DNA of 64,000 nucleotides from Lycium barbarum (lineage: Eukaryota > Streptophyta > Magnoliopsida > Solanales > Solanaceae): positions 47,106,074 through 47,170,073 of the forward strand of contig NC_083339.1 in assembly GCF_019175385.1 (NCBI RefSeq). The letters are read 5' to 3'. The notes under the pieces were generated by a model. It did not search any database. It was not told the origin of the DNA and was given only the letters and a program-made list of their open reading frames with translations. The translations under genes and the position numbers were made by a program. Positions 1 to 11,217 of this stretch are shown here, piece after piece; the first letter of the stretch is position 1, and each line of letters begins with the position of its first letter.

Positions 1-2
1 AC

Positions 3-403
3 TTCTCTAGTCATCCCAGACCGGATCAGAGTTTCACCGAGTCAGGCTCTCGGTATAGGAGTGATTCAGGCCAGAGGAGATCATCTATACCACAATTTAC
101 CCAGTGCGGTAAGCTACATTGGGGACCATGCCGATTGGGCTCGGATGTTTGTTATGTTTGCGGCCAGTCAGGTCACATTATGAGAGAGTGCCCATTTCGA
201 GGCGGTAGGCACGCAGTTCAGCCCGTAGGATCAGCGGCTGGTTCTTCTTCGGTGCGCCCGGGAGGGCAAACTTCCCCGGTTCCGACAGGGAAAGGTAGAG
301 GCAAAGGGGGAGCAACTACTTCAGGTGCCACTCAGCCCCGTATATATGCTTTAGCTGAGCGACAGGATCCAGAGTCATTTCCCGATGCCGTCACAGGTAC
401 ATC
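3..403 (+). pseudogene. E2 gag C-terminal fragment with zinc knuckle (Ty3/gypsy)
   Basis: The frame is open from the left window edge to a stop at 450-452. It encodes the C-terminal nucleocapsid part of a chromovirus gag, which binds and packages element RNA. A CCHC knuckle of the form C-x2-C-x4-H-x4-C (CYVCGQSGHIMRECP) lies at about 153-197. It is preceded by a TQCGKLHWGPC half-motif and followed by a Ser/Gly/Arg-rich tail and PRIYALAERQD, as in the other gag copies here (34430-34700). Homology stops near 403, exactly where the others continue into protease. Protease, RT, RNase H and integrase are absent from this copy. The knuckle is intact here although it is damaged in E4 and E5. The N-terminal gag lies outside the window. 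Confidence 0.85.
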
Positions 404-1172
404 TGTACCTTTGATAATGTGTGAAAGGAGAAATAAATATTTATCATATTAAACAAGTATGAATTGAGAGGTTTTGTGCTATGTAGCGACGGTAATCGGT
501 AAAGTACGATATGTGGTGTTAGCAGTTTATATATATATCCTTGAGGATAGTATTGATCCACCACTGGTAATCTATACGAAATACCTTTAGAAATACTACC
601 GATAAGACTTAAAGGGGATTGTGAGGACGATGCTACACAGGCTTTAAGGAAGTAGGGTGTGAAGGGTAGAACCTCCAAGATAGCAGTTGCTAAAGAATAG
701 AGAAAAGACAGGGTCAGTTAGAAAGAAGTAAGAGAGTGACATGCGCTACCGAGCAAGTTAGTTATTGATGAAAGCTTCCTTATCGTGCAGACTATATTGT
801 TAATATATATTTTATGAAGATGTGAGTGTGAGGAAAATATCCGAGACATGAGTTATAGCACTTTAGAAGTTACCATTACAGGATTATTGAGTTAGTAGTA
901 CGAGGCTACATAATCAATAAAGGACATGAGAGATGTCCTAGAAGAATTTACTGTATGATGAAAAGGGAATGGGAAAGATGTAAGTTAAGAACCAAGCTTG
1001 AAAAAGGTATGTACGTTTTCTTTTCATGCTTTTGGGTCGTGTGTGACCATAGATATGTTGCCATTATGTTGTGGCCTTGTGAGGCAATGATATTATGGGT
1101 TGTTGTGACAGGGTGGTAGTACCATATTACAGGGGAAACTCTGGCGAATTTTTCGTAGAATCCCGAGTGATT
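404..1172 (+). other. E2 internal remainder: pol replaced by non-coding DNA, then gypsy 3' UTR
   Basis: From 404 to about 960 no pol domain is recognisable in any frame. The stretch is purine-rich and unlike the E4 or E5 internal DNA. From about 960 the sequence resumes as the 3' UTR shared with E4 and E5 (the block with GGTCGTGTGTG at about 1034 and GGGGAAACTCTGGCG at about 1133). E2 is therefore a gag-bearing, pol-less element: either a deletion with filler or a recombinant with LARD-type DNA. The source of the 550 bp filler is unknown. Confidence 0.6.
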
Positions 1173-1209
1173 AACATTCGAGGACGAATGTTCAAAAAGG
1201 GGGGAAGAA
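1173..1209 (+). promoter_or_regulatory. E2 palindrome and polypurine tract
   Basis: AACATTCG-AGGA-CGAATGTT (1173-1192) is a perfect 8-bp-stem inverted repeat. It is followed at once by a purine tract (1194-1209, A5G6 AAGAA) and then the LTR start TGTTACACC. The purine tract is the expected plus-strand primer of reverse transcription. The same arrangement is found at 16160, 30759 and 38200, and on the minus strand at 48611-48565. Confidence 0.85.
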
Positions 1210-1409
1210 TGTTACACCTCGGAAAATTTTTTGTGAGCATACAACGAATAGACCAACGAAGAGTATGACTGTAAGATGTTTTACTAAGAAGGGAATGACT
1301 ACCCATGAGTTTTGAAAACGCGAAGGTTACAGATTTGCGTTTCGGCCCAGTGGTCGTAAAACAGATACGGCCCGTAAAGTGCCATCGTCTTCCAACTATC
1401 AAAACTTCA

Positions 1410-4243
1410 TGTCATGGCCCATCCCCGTAGGCCGTGACTAGTGCCCGAACTGGGCACCCCTACACGCTCATTTACCAAATTCAGCGTACAGACGACTCGT
1501 ATATAAATGAATATCAGACATGGCTCCACACTGGTGCCTACAACCATATATACTGCATAGAAGCCGACAAGGCTATCATACTATACATAACGTACCAAAG
1601 CATACATACACGCGGCCAATAGGGCTGCCACAGCGGATGGGCCGCCCAAACGCAATTCACACAACGCGTCCAAACAAAACTGTACATTACCCACGTCTAT
1701 GTCTACAGACCTCTAATACGGAACAACAGAATCAGATGGCGGGACAGGGCCCCGCCGTACCCTGAATAAACATAAACATATACATCGGAAGAGTATGTAC
1801 CCAAAATGTCGGCTCCGGAACAAAGGGAGCACTCCGAACCGCAAAAGGGAAATCCTACGCCAGTGGGTCACCAAAACGTGAATCTGTTCCTGCGGGCATG
1901 AAACGCAGCCCCCGGAGAAAGGGGGTCAGTACGAAAGATGTACTGAGTATGCAAAGCATGAAGTACAGAAAACGAAGACATAACCGAAGTAAAATGTACA
2001 GAAGGTGAGCACAATAGCCAAAATACCAAAGTGTTGCATCTGACGTACAAACCATACATAAAAGGTTCCAGAAGACAAATACGGCAATCAAAATGCCAAA
2101 ATACTTTGCTTTCCTTTGAAAAACATTTCCGTCTCATACACACAGAAAATCAAACACACAATTACCGCGGCCAAAAGTCCAGCGGTCACTATCACACATA
2201 CCGCGACCAAGTGTCCAGTGGTTAGCATCCCAAACCCGACATACCGCGGTCAGGGGTCTAGCGGTCAATGTCGCAGATACCGCAGTTAGGGGTCCAGCGG
2301 TCAACATCACATAGTGCGGCATACCGCGGTCAGGGGTCCAGCGGTCAATGTCGCACACACCGCGGTCAGGGGTCCAGCGGTCAATATCACATAGTGCGAA
2401 CAATAATATAAATGCCAACTTTATTCCTTTCCAAACATAAATCACACATGCCAGAATCATGCATCACACAAGAATCGTATATCAGGAAAAATACAGAAGG
2501 TAAGTAGCTTATCCAGAATATCAGAATACTTACTTTTATATCATACAAGAATAGCTCAAGTGAGACAAACGAAGGAAGTTTCGGAACTTGTGGGCCCACC
2601 TCGGGTCAAGTCGAGGTGGCGGATATAAATTACAAACATTGGACTCTATGGAGTCATCCATGAAGGTTTCAAAGCGAGCCGATCACGTCTGTACGGGTTA
2701 TGGATGTTTGAACAGTTTTCCAACAAAACTAAAGGACTATAATTCAATTGTGCTGAATGAATAGTACCAAAATTCAGACTCGCTTTTCTATGAGCAGAAT
2801 AACCTACGAGGCTCAAATCCGAATCTAGTACACCTAGGACATGCCAAGAGAAGAAAAGGGGTAGCTTTACATACCTTAGTTGCGCCTTACGCTCGTCCAG
2901 ATTCAATTCCCGTTTCGCCCAAAATCTACAAATGGTCATATTTACCAATTGTCAATAGTAAGACTTTTAGCTTTTGAATCTTTAGTTCATTACTTGTCTA
3001 CAAAAATTTGGGCAGCACCTCCCCTATACATATAGCATCCCCGAGAATATAACTCGGCTCAAAATATCAGCAACCAAACCAACAACAATACCAACAACAC
3101 CAACAATCATTATAAAACACAATATAGCATAACTAGTCTTCTCTCCAACATAATCCAATAGCTTTCCTTCCAACTTCGCATTTTCGAATCAATACCAACA
3201 TTCTCATATTCATTACCAACCAAGATCATCACAATACAATTCGGAAGCATTTCATATCATTTCTACAAAATATCCACAAAATATACAAAATATACAAACT
3301 GCCACCAAAACCATAATTCACCTAAACTTCCAATCTTCAACATAAACATCCACAACATATTCTTATCTTCCAATTTCATTTACAACAACAACAATTTGCA
3401 TCTTACAACTTTCATTTCCATATTTACATAAACTACAATAAAGTTGCGTATTTTCCTACAACAGCTTAATAATGGATTTTCATGCCAACTTGAACTATTC
3501 TCCTTCATTTACTCCACAAGAACACAACAACACAACTAATACACTAAATAAAATAAATTCATCTTCTCTCCAACACCCACCACATCCGGCCACATACAAA
3601 CACACCCATAACAGATCAATTTCACACTTTTTATTTATTTCCACATGCTACAACATATATATATAATTCTTCCAATATAAAAGGGTGAAATTCTTACCTT
3701 TTCTAATTTTTCCCACTTGTCACAAGAAGCACTTCCTTGCCTCAAAGTTTATATCATGTTGGAGAGGATCTTGAGCTTAGTAGAAATACAAGAAGATTTG
3801 GATTTTTGAATCAACGATTGATGAACTAAAGATTTTTCTTCTATTTTTTCTTTTGGCCGAAACCCTTGGCCTTTTTTTGCTCTCAACTCTTTTTTTTTTG
3901 TCTCTTGAATGTTCTTGAACCAATGAATAAAATGGCCCCTTTCTCTTATTTAATTACTCACTTTGGCCCCTCCATGAGCCTTGGCCCAACCGGCCACTTC
4001 CTCACTTTGGGCCTCATTTTCTCTTATTATTTTTGAGCCCAATTAATTATGAAGCTTGTTTTGTAATTCCCGAAACTAATCTCCGAAATTCCAATTTTTG
4101 CCCTTGACCTTCCCTGATGCCTTCACGGCAATATTTTTCATGGACAGCATGGACATATTAACTAAAATCAAAATATTGCCTCATGACATACAAGTCGCAA
4201 TTATTTCAAAATTTCCGAGTATGCGAAAACACGGGATATAACA
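1410..4243 (-). mobile_element. E3 solo LTR, minus orientation (family C)
   Basis: It starts TGTCATGGCCC and ends CGGGATATAACA. Reversed, this gives TGTTATATCCCG...CATGACA, the same ends as E6 at 17043-19579. A perfect 5-bp target duplication CTTCA flanks it (1405-1409 and 4244-4248). No internal region, primer site or polypurine tract is attached, so it is a solo LTR left by LTR-LTR recombination. Removing it restores a continuous E2 LTR U3. Length 2834 bp. On the minus strand a donor-like ACTAAGGTATGT lies near 2870 and an acceptor-like GCCCGCAG near 1890. Confidence 0.9.
2161..2400. repeat. E3 R-region minisatellite, about 45 bp period
   Basis: About five imperfect copies of a unit containing ACCGCGGTCAGGGGTCCAGC and GGTCAATGTC. 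The first two copies are divergent and the last three nearly identical. It sits in the same relative LTR position as the GC-rich minisatellites of the other families (for example 20465-20640), but the unit sequence is its own. Confidence 0.85.
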
Positions 4244-4254
4244 CTTCAACTTTC

Positions 4255-4440
4255 TGTCAAATGTTGAAATGGTAAAATACGACTCAGAATACAGATCGTA
4301 AATTGAAATACGGCCCGTAAACTGTGACCGTAAACCACCATGACCTACAGCAAACCTTTCTGTTTCTGATATGCTTAAATATTGTCTTGAAGGACGGACC
4401 GTAAACCACAATACGACCCGTAAACTGGGTTTACAGCCAC
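4255..4440. repeat. E2 U3 palindrome cluster (TACGGNCCGTA type)
   Basis: Several short inverted repeats built on TACGG(C/A)CCGTAAA are spaced 15-40 bp apart. They continue a first pair at 1345-1380 that E3 separated from the rest. A TATA-like TTAAGTATAAGGG follows at about 4483-4495, so the cluster lies immediately upstream of the presumed LTR promoter. Confidence 0.7.
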
Positions 4441-4482
4441 TGTACACCCCGACTACTGTTCACAAAAATCAAATTTTTAAGT

Positions 4483-4495
4483 TAAGTATAAGGGA
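4483..4495 (+). promoter_or_regulatory. E2 LTR TATA-like box
   Basis: TTAAGTATAAGGG lies about 45 bp after the palindrome cluster and before an A/C-rich leader. Its position matches TATAAATAG at 16770 (E5) and TATAAG at 31221 (E4). No transcript start can be seen directly. Confidence 0.5.
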
Positions 4496-5944
4496 CCCCA
4501 AGCTCATTTTATTTGATTTCTCATCTTCACAATTCAAGAACCCTCTAGAATTCTCCAAAACACCTCATCCACAAGAATTCAAGAGAATCAAAGGAAAATC
4601 AAAATCAACAACACCAAAACCATGAAATCAAGAGTGTGAAACCTATCAAAGTTCATCTACACCAAGAAATATCAAAGGAAGTGAAATAGGGTTTTTGGTA
4701 TAGAAGAGTACTGCTAATCAAGGCTCATTCCTACAACATCTAAGGTAAGTTTGATGACTTTCTCATGATGATTGAAGTATTTATACGTTGAAACACTTGG
4801 ATTACAGAAGAGTGTAGTAAATGGGTCATAAAATGTGAATAGTGCCATAGTTGAATGATAGTTGGATTGAATTATGAATGTTGATGAGTTGGGTGTATAA
4901 ATATGTTATAAATGACGTGTAGACCATAAAATAGGTGTGATGTATGAGAAAATGTGATGATGAGCTAAAAACCCATAAATGTGGAGAAATTGGAGAAAAA
5001 TGGTGGAATGTGGTAAATGTCGATAAATGACGATTGTTGATACGATATTGTGAGTATTGTTTTGAATGTTTGGTAGTTGAAATGAAACATGGGAAAAGTA
5101 GTAGAAACAAAGGAAATGCTGCCCAATTTTCCCTAGAAAATAGTCACGCGTTCTTATAGTCGATTAACTGACGTTGATGCGAATTCTCTTGAAGGTAAAG
5201 ACGCGAATATTGAAGAAGAACGATCAAGCGGTAGAATAGCTAAAGGAAAAGGTATGTAAGGCTAGTCCTTTATTTCCAAGGCATGAATCCTATGATATGA
5301 TATTATTTCCCCTACATTTCCATGGCTTCCTTATATTCCGGAACCAAGAGCCGATGTTCATGGATAGTCACGGGAGATAAGGATAAGAGACATGTTACGA
5401 GCATGATAACAGAGAAGATAAGCTTAAGACTAAAGATTTTAGAGTTCATGGTATAATGTTTAAACAAAGCTAAAGACATTAACTACGATCTATTGGTAAT
5501 GCTTGATGTATACACTCACCTTATATACTAATTCCTTCAAGGTGAGGCAGAATACCTATGAATGCTCCATAATATATTCGGGGGTTCTCGACCTTACGTC
5601 ACCCCGACATTGTTATAGATTGTTCATAAGCTTCAATGCATGTCCTATGACCAATGTTTCGAGAAACTACGAGTCTTTGTTCATAAAGGATTTCATGTGA
5701 GATAAAGGAAAGAGATACGCTATAGAAATGATAATGGAAATGATGAGCTTAAGCCCAAAGATTATAAAGACTATCATACAATATTTATACGAAATTCATG
5801 CTACGAATATGATGTGATTTTCATAGATTGTCTTTAAATTTAAATGTGTGCATAAATGAAAGGTTACGATAAGCTTATAAGATGTATGTGATGGCAATGA
5901 TAATGATGAGATACATTGATCCTTGTATGATGAATGTGATATGG

Positions 5945-6078
5945 TCGAGCCACTACGTGGCCGAATATGGAAGATATGTATGTGATATTGTCGAGCCACT
6001 ATGTGCCCGAATACGGATACTGTCGAGCCACCACGAGGCCGAATACGGATATTGTCAAGCCCTACGTGGCCGAATATG
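5945..6078. repeat. E2 R-region minisatellite, about 32 bp period
   Basis: Four copies of a unit with GTCGAGCCACTACGTGGCCG followed by AATACGGATATT. The first unit is about 14 bp longer. It is positionally equivalent to the GC-rich arrays in the other LTRs. Confidence 0.8.
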
Positions 6079-6775
6079 GATAAAGGTTTTTGTGTATGAG
6101 AAGCTACGTCACTACGCTGATGAATTATATGACATGATGATGTGTACGCTATGATGGTTCATGTACGACGATTATGTATATGTGATATATGTATGAAATG
6201 TATTCATCCTTAAAGGTCACGTAGGTTTTGCCTTCACCTCAGGACTTATGATTTCTTTATTATGTTTGTTTCATTCATGCCTTACATACTCAGTACAATA
6301 TTCGTATTGACATCCGTTTTCTTTGGATGCTGTGTTCATGCCCACAGGTAGACAGGGAGACGGGACAGACCTTTAGGAGCTATCAGCATATTTGCAGAAG
6401 CACTCCATTATTCCGGAGGTGCTAATCGAGTTTTTACCTTTGTGTATATATATATGTATAAGTATTTTGGGCACGACGGGGTCTTGTCCCGTCCATATGT
6501 CAAGTACTCTAGTAGAGGCTCGTAGATACGTATGTGTGGGTTATATGGTCTCACAAGGTCACTATTGTATATATGTAGATATGTGTACATTATCTTTTGA
6601 TAGCCAAAGGGCTTATGTATATAAAAGTATTTATGTTCTTTAATGAAAATGATTTTCTTATGATTATGAGATTAGAACGAAAAATGAGGCTTAATGAGTA
6701 TGATGAGTAGTAGAACGAGCGGTGCTCGGTGGTCAGCCCCGGGTACCCGTCACGGCCCCTAGCTGGGTCGTGACT

Positions 6776-8363
6776 GTGGAGTAGGCGTACTTAACCTTTT
6801 TCCCTTTCTGATTAATCTTAACCTTAATACCTCACAAGCCATCTTACCAATACATTCATATTTGTCACGATTCTTCTTCCTTTGTACCCTTGTCTCAATC
6901 ATAATGTTATTTCTTCTAACTATAAACTCATCGTAACTTATCCCTGCTTGTCAATTCAGTGATACCTCAATATAATATAATGCCCTATTAAGATTTGCCA
7001 GCCTTTTCTAGATCATCTCTTAGTATCTCAAGCCCTTCCAAATTATCCAAGCATTTCATCAACAACACATAAAACACATGATCTAAGACAACCCACAAGT
7101 TTGAATTTTCCTTCTACAAATTCCATCTCCAATTAGTTGATTAAGAACTAATAAACTCAAGGACATAAAGATATGATGAAATGTTACCTCAAGAACACCA
7201 AAACGTTCCAACTCCAAGATTACGTTACCATGAAGCATCTTCCAAAACCACCACAAGAAGAAGAACTAGAATCCGACAAGCACCACGGGACTTTCTAATG
7301 CTTGATTCACATAGGTTACCTCCAGGTTTGTTCTTGGGTCATGAACGAAATATTTAATTCATAAACTACTTGTTGTATGCTTTGTACTCTTCAAATAAAA
7401 GTGAAACTTAATTGCTGGATGTTTTTGCTCTTCAACATGAGCTTTTTCTAAGGTAAAATGTGGCTGGAAAGTATTCTGGTCCATTCAAATTAATTCCAAA
7501 CTTTGTTGCTCATATTTGCTTCTTCGAAATAAAATTTTCCAAATAAGAATGATGCCTCTTACGGATGACATGGAGGGTATCTCTTAAAGCTTTAATCCAA
7601 CATGATAACTTTACGATATCGATATCGACCTCATAATTACTATTACTATCAACTCAACCGTTAACTTTATTTCTTGAAGTCAGACGTACTTGAAACTTAG
7701 TCAAATCTTATCATTACTGTTGACATGACCTTTCAAGACTTCTTACGAACTTATATCTCATCCTCTTTTTATTTCTAGGAAAATTTTGGCAGAGTTTCCT
7801 CTGTATTTCTTACTATCCCAAAACCTGCACGCAGGAAATACCAATAATGCCTCACAGGGCCAACATATATACGTATATATTATATCATATCATATCCACA
7901 CGGGGCTCCCAATCTCAAGTAAAAGTATAAAGATTTCGAAAATTACCTCATATATCACACCTCGAGACGTACTTGATCCTTTAGCGATCTGTCCTGTTAT
8001 ACCTTCCTATCTACCTTCATTTTCATCCTTCAACTTTACATTTCAATCATACTTCAATATTCTTACCGTATCCGACATGCATCTTTCGCACCGTTACGTA
8101 CCTGTGTACTTTGTAACCTCTAATATCATCAGTCACTTTCTTCTGTCGATGCCGTTCTTTAGCTGAAATCAAAGGTTAGTATAAGGAATTTCATTTCCTA
8201 TGGCTGGGCTCTGTCGCATTATCTTAGATGTGAAAGAAAGGTAACATCCTAAATGTCCTGTAGCTTCCTGTTTATAGATGTAGTGCACAACACACCGATA
8301 AACAAGACTCTACTAGACACGACCTGTAGACACTCCGAGGATGAATTGCTCTGATACCCCTTT
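6776..8363 (-). mobile_element. LARD-1 internal region (5' part), no recognisable coding
   Basis: This lies between the E2 3' LTR and the reversed LTR at 8364. Read on the minus strand it starts with a primer site and a leader (about 8360-8170) containing GTAGAGTCTTGTTTAT and CAGGACATTTAGGA. That leader is shared with E4 (33185-33300) and LARD-2 (52830-52690). No gag or pol motif is seen on either strand. A stretch at 7780-7860 resembles 52390-52470 of LARD-2. The rest of the element continues left of the window, separated from this part by the E2 insertion. Confidence 0.65.
8348..8359 (-). promoter_or_regulatory. LARD-1 primer binding site
   Basis: On the minus strand this reads TGGTATCAGAGC with one mismatch (first base G for T), a few bases outside the LTR. 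It is the tRNA-Met-type minus-strand primer site also found at 25064, 42275, 52829-52818 and 33173. Confidence 0.8.
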
Positions 8364-11172
8364 TGTCACGACCCAACCCCATGGGCCATGACTAGTGCCC
8401 GAACTGGACACTCGTATATGTACCTGCTAAATTTAGTCAAATCGAATCTATGAAACAGTATGGAAACTTCCATAAGAACTCCAAAGGTTCATAACGTCAT
8501 CATATATATACATACTCGGATAACCTGTCTCCTGAGAAGTCACAACTAATCAAAACATAATATGATACGCAAGCCGACAAGGCTGCCACTACATATCAAT
8601 ATCATACGCAAGCCGACAAGGCTGCCACTACATAACAATATCCATAGCACATCGTATAGACACAGCTGAAAAAACTTATACACAACCCACACATATGTCT
8701 ACAGACCTCTAAGAGTATCGATAGTGAAATATGACGGGACAAGGCCTCGTCGTACCCCTGGATAAACATATTTATATACATCAAAAGATTTGTACCAAAG
8801 TCTAGGCTCCGGAACAATGGAGCTTTCCAAGACAGCTGAGTAGAAATCCTAAGCTGGAGGATCATCAAATCGAGTATCTGTACCTGCGGGCATGAAAGGC
8901 AGCCCCCCGAAGAAAGGGGGTCAGTACGAGATATGTACTGATTATATAAAGCATGAAATATACTAAAGAGGGTCCTGACTGAAATAGAGATCACAGGAGA
9001 CAAGTATGACATTCAAAATACCAATACACTTGCCTTATGAAATGTAAATCGTGCATATCAATATCTTATATCATACCCGGCCCATTATGGGACTCGGTGA
9101 CATAATCATATCATCATCATATATATATACTGTACCCGGCCCTCTAGTGAGGGACTCGGTGAATAAAGTCATCACATGCCATCCTTGGCGCCATAATCAC
9201 ATCATGATATCATCATCATATATATATATACCGTACCCGGCCCTCTAGTGAGGGACTCGGTGAATAATGCAGTGGAACTGTGCACGAAAACATACCCGGC
9301 CCGGGACTCGGTGAAAGACATATTGAGGCATGCACGAGCAGAGTAGTAAGCAACCATATGCAAACTAAATCATATCTGAGACTCAATAGAATAATCAAAA
9401 TGAACCATCATTTGATAATCAAGACAATAATCATATCAAGTACCTTTCAAATGTCCCTATGGGTTATATCAAAATAGCTCTTATGGAATCATATACACGT
9501 ATCAAGACATAATGAAATAGCTTCTGGAAATCAAGAACATTAGCCATCCTTGTGGCTCTAAGAATAGGAACTTCTTTGGAATCATATACACGTCATCTGT
9601 TTGTTTCATAAAGATCATGCCAAAAAGAAAAAAGGGTTAGCTTTACATACCTTTAACGCTTATTTAAATGTCCAACGTCTCCTTCTCGAGCTCGTAGGTC
9701 TAAAATTAAGATAACATAAGCCACAGTTAGATCATCCACATCACTTACTAACTAATCCAAGTACGAATGAAACTTAACGAAATTCGGGCAGCATTTCCCC
9801 TGAAAACTTAACAATTCTCGAGATTCCAATCTAGCCAAACATCAATCAAAATACCAACAACAATAACACCAACAATTTTATATTAAACTAGAATTAAATC
9901 CATTCTTAAATCACTTCCAAAACAGCCATATATACATTCGTATACCAATGCTTGTATACACTTCTTTATTTTCGTATATCTATAGTATAACAACAAACAC
10001 AACAACAACAATAACAACTACTACAGCCAATCCCACGATATTCCAGCCCACAAAACAATTCATAACAACCACCAAACAGCCCCAAAATATTGTCACAAAA
10101 CAACCACGAAAATCATATAAAAACAACCCGGTATACGCTTTGTGTATTATATCTTAATACACTTTATTCTCCCAAATTCAAGAACAGAAACTTGTCAACA
10201 ACATCAACAATTATTATACATCATAACTCAGCTATTCCATATATTTAATCCAACTAAAACATCCCCCGATCCATAAATCTCAACAAAACAACAAACGAAT
10301 TTATAACGCTATTTTCTCCGTTCTAATCCGTTAAAACTCTAAATAAACTTATTAACAATGAAAAAGGGACCTTAATCTTACCTTAAGTATGCAGCAACCA
10401 CATCAATACTCTTCTTCTTGGCTGATTTTTAGCTCAAATTGAAGGCAACGCAACGTACAACACTTTTCTCTTCATGAGCTTCGGGATTCGGGGCTCAGAT
10501 TGTGATCAAAATTTGGTTTCTCTCTCTTAAAGCTCTCTTCCCTCTCTCTAGAATTTTCTGGATTTGTTTGGTGTGAAGATGAGGAAGATAAGCTGAAAAT
10601 TTCCCTTAACTAGCAAGGGAAATGGGCCTGACCCGACTTGGAATCGGGTTGGGCCCATTTCACTGCCCTGCTTGACCTTTCTGCCTTAAAACGTCCATAA
10701 CTCTTTATCCCGATGTCACATATAGGCCCACAACCTATGGTTGGAAAGGTATTTCAATTATCTACAACTTTAAATTTAGAAGTTGTCCCAAATTCCCAAA
10801 TAATGATGGGGTTATGGCCTCCCGAAGTCAGATCACCTGAAAATGTAACTTAAAAACATCGTTTTGGAGTGCTTACACTTAGATTTGTCTCAAGGGTCCT
10901 TCTTGAGTTGTGTTTAACTTCACATATATTGTCCATATAACTTATCATGTCCTTTATAAAAATCCCATCATGTGGGCCCCACCTCAGGTTACGATTACGA
11001 GGGCTATATATCTTTTAACGTATTATTCCAATCATATTGTACGAATTCCAAATATCATACTCATGCTACTACAGTAGAATTTCATTCTTTATACTCGTGA
11101 TATTTTCTCCTCCTCGAGCTCACATTAAGTCATCTGTAGCCTTAGTAACACGAAATTTTCTGGGGTGTAACA
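8364..11172 (-). mobile_element. LARD-1 5' LTR (minus orientation)
   Basis: It starts TGTCACGACCC and ends GGGGTGTAACA, with TG...CA after reversal, 2809 bp. Read on the minus strand it has a donor-like AAAGGTATGTAAAGC near 9655 and an acceptor-like GCCCGCAGGTACAG near 8890-8880. Its R-U5 half closely resembles E6 (18300-19579), while its U3 end differs. The base run after it (ATTAT, 11173-11177) is the likely target duplication, but the partner copy is outside the window. It cuts the leader of gypsy E5 just before the gag start. Confidence 0.85.
9070..9312. repeat. LARD-1 LTR minisatellite (GGCCGGGT type)
   Basis: Degenerate units read ACCCGGCCC(TCTAGTGAGG)GACTCGGTGA, separated by AT-rich spacers that include TATATATA runs. 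This matches the reversed E6 array (18650-18845). Confidence 0.75.
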
Positions 11173-11217
11173 ATTATAAGATTTCCTCTTCTCTAATTGT
11201 GCGCTATGATTTCAGCG

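Larger units (their letters stand above)
1210..6775 (+). mobile_element. E2 3' LTR (gypsy), interrupted by solo LTR E3
   Basis: It begins TGTTACACCTCGG right after the polypurine tract and ends CTAGCTGGGTCGTGAC at about 6775, matching the E4 LTR boundaries except for a degraded final base. The LTR is 1210-1409 plus 4249-6775, about 2.7 kb net. It holds U3 palindromes (1345-1380 and 4255-4440), a TATA-like box near 4487, a donor-like AGGTATGT at 5251, a hairpin at 5515-5546, a 32-bp tandem array (5945-6078), and an acceptor-like CCCACAG at 6341-6347. The partner 5' LTR is outside the window. The flanking DNA on the right is LARD-1 internal sequence. Confidence 0.85.

Noticed and set aside
2161..2400. 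Regularly spaced GC-rich repeats resembling a CRISPR array
   Set aside because: This is a eukaryotic LTR. The units abut as a minisatellite, the 'spacers' are themselves repeated, and there are no cas genes.
7786..8166. 126-residue plus-strand ORF
   Set aside because: It is antisense to LARD-1, T-rich, and has no domain. The homologous stretch in LARD-2 does not keep the frame open.
6776..11172. LARD-1 as the partner 3' LTR or internal DNA of gypsy E2
   Set aside because: Its orientation is opposite and its LTR family different. The primer site at 8348-8359 belongs to the minus-strand LTR at 8364.
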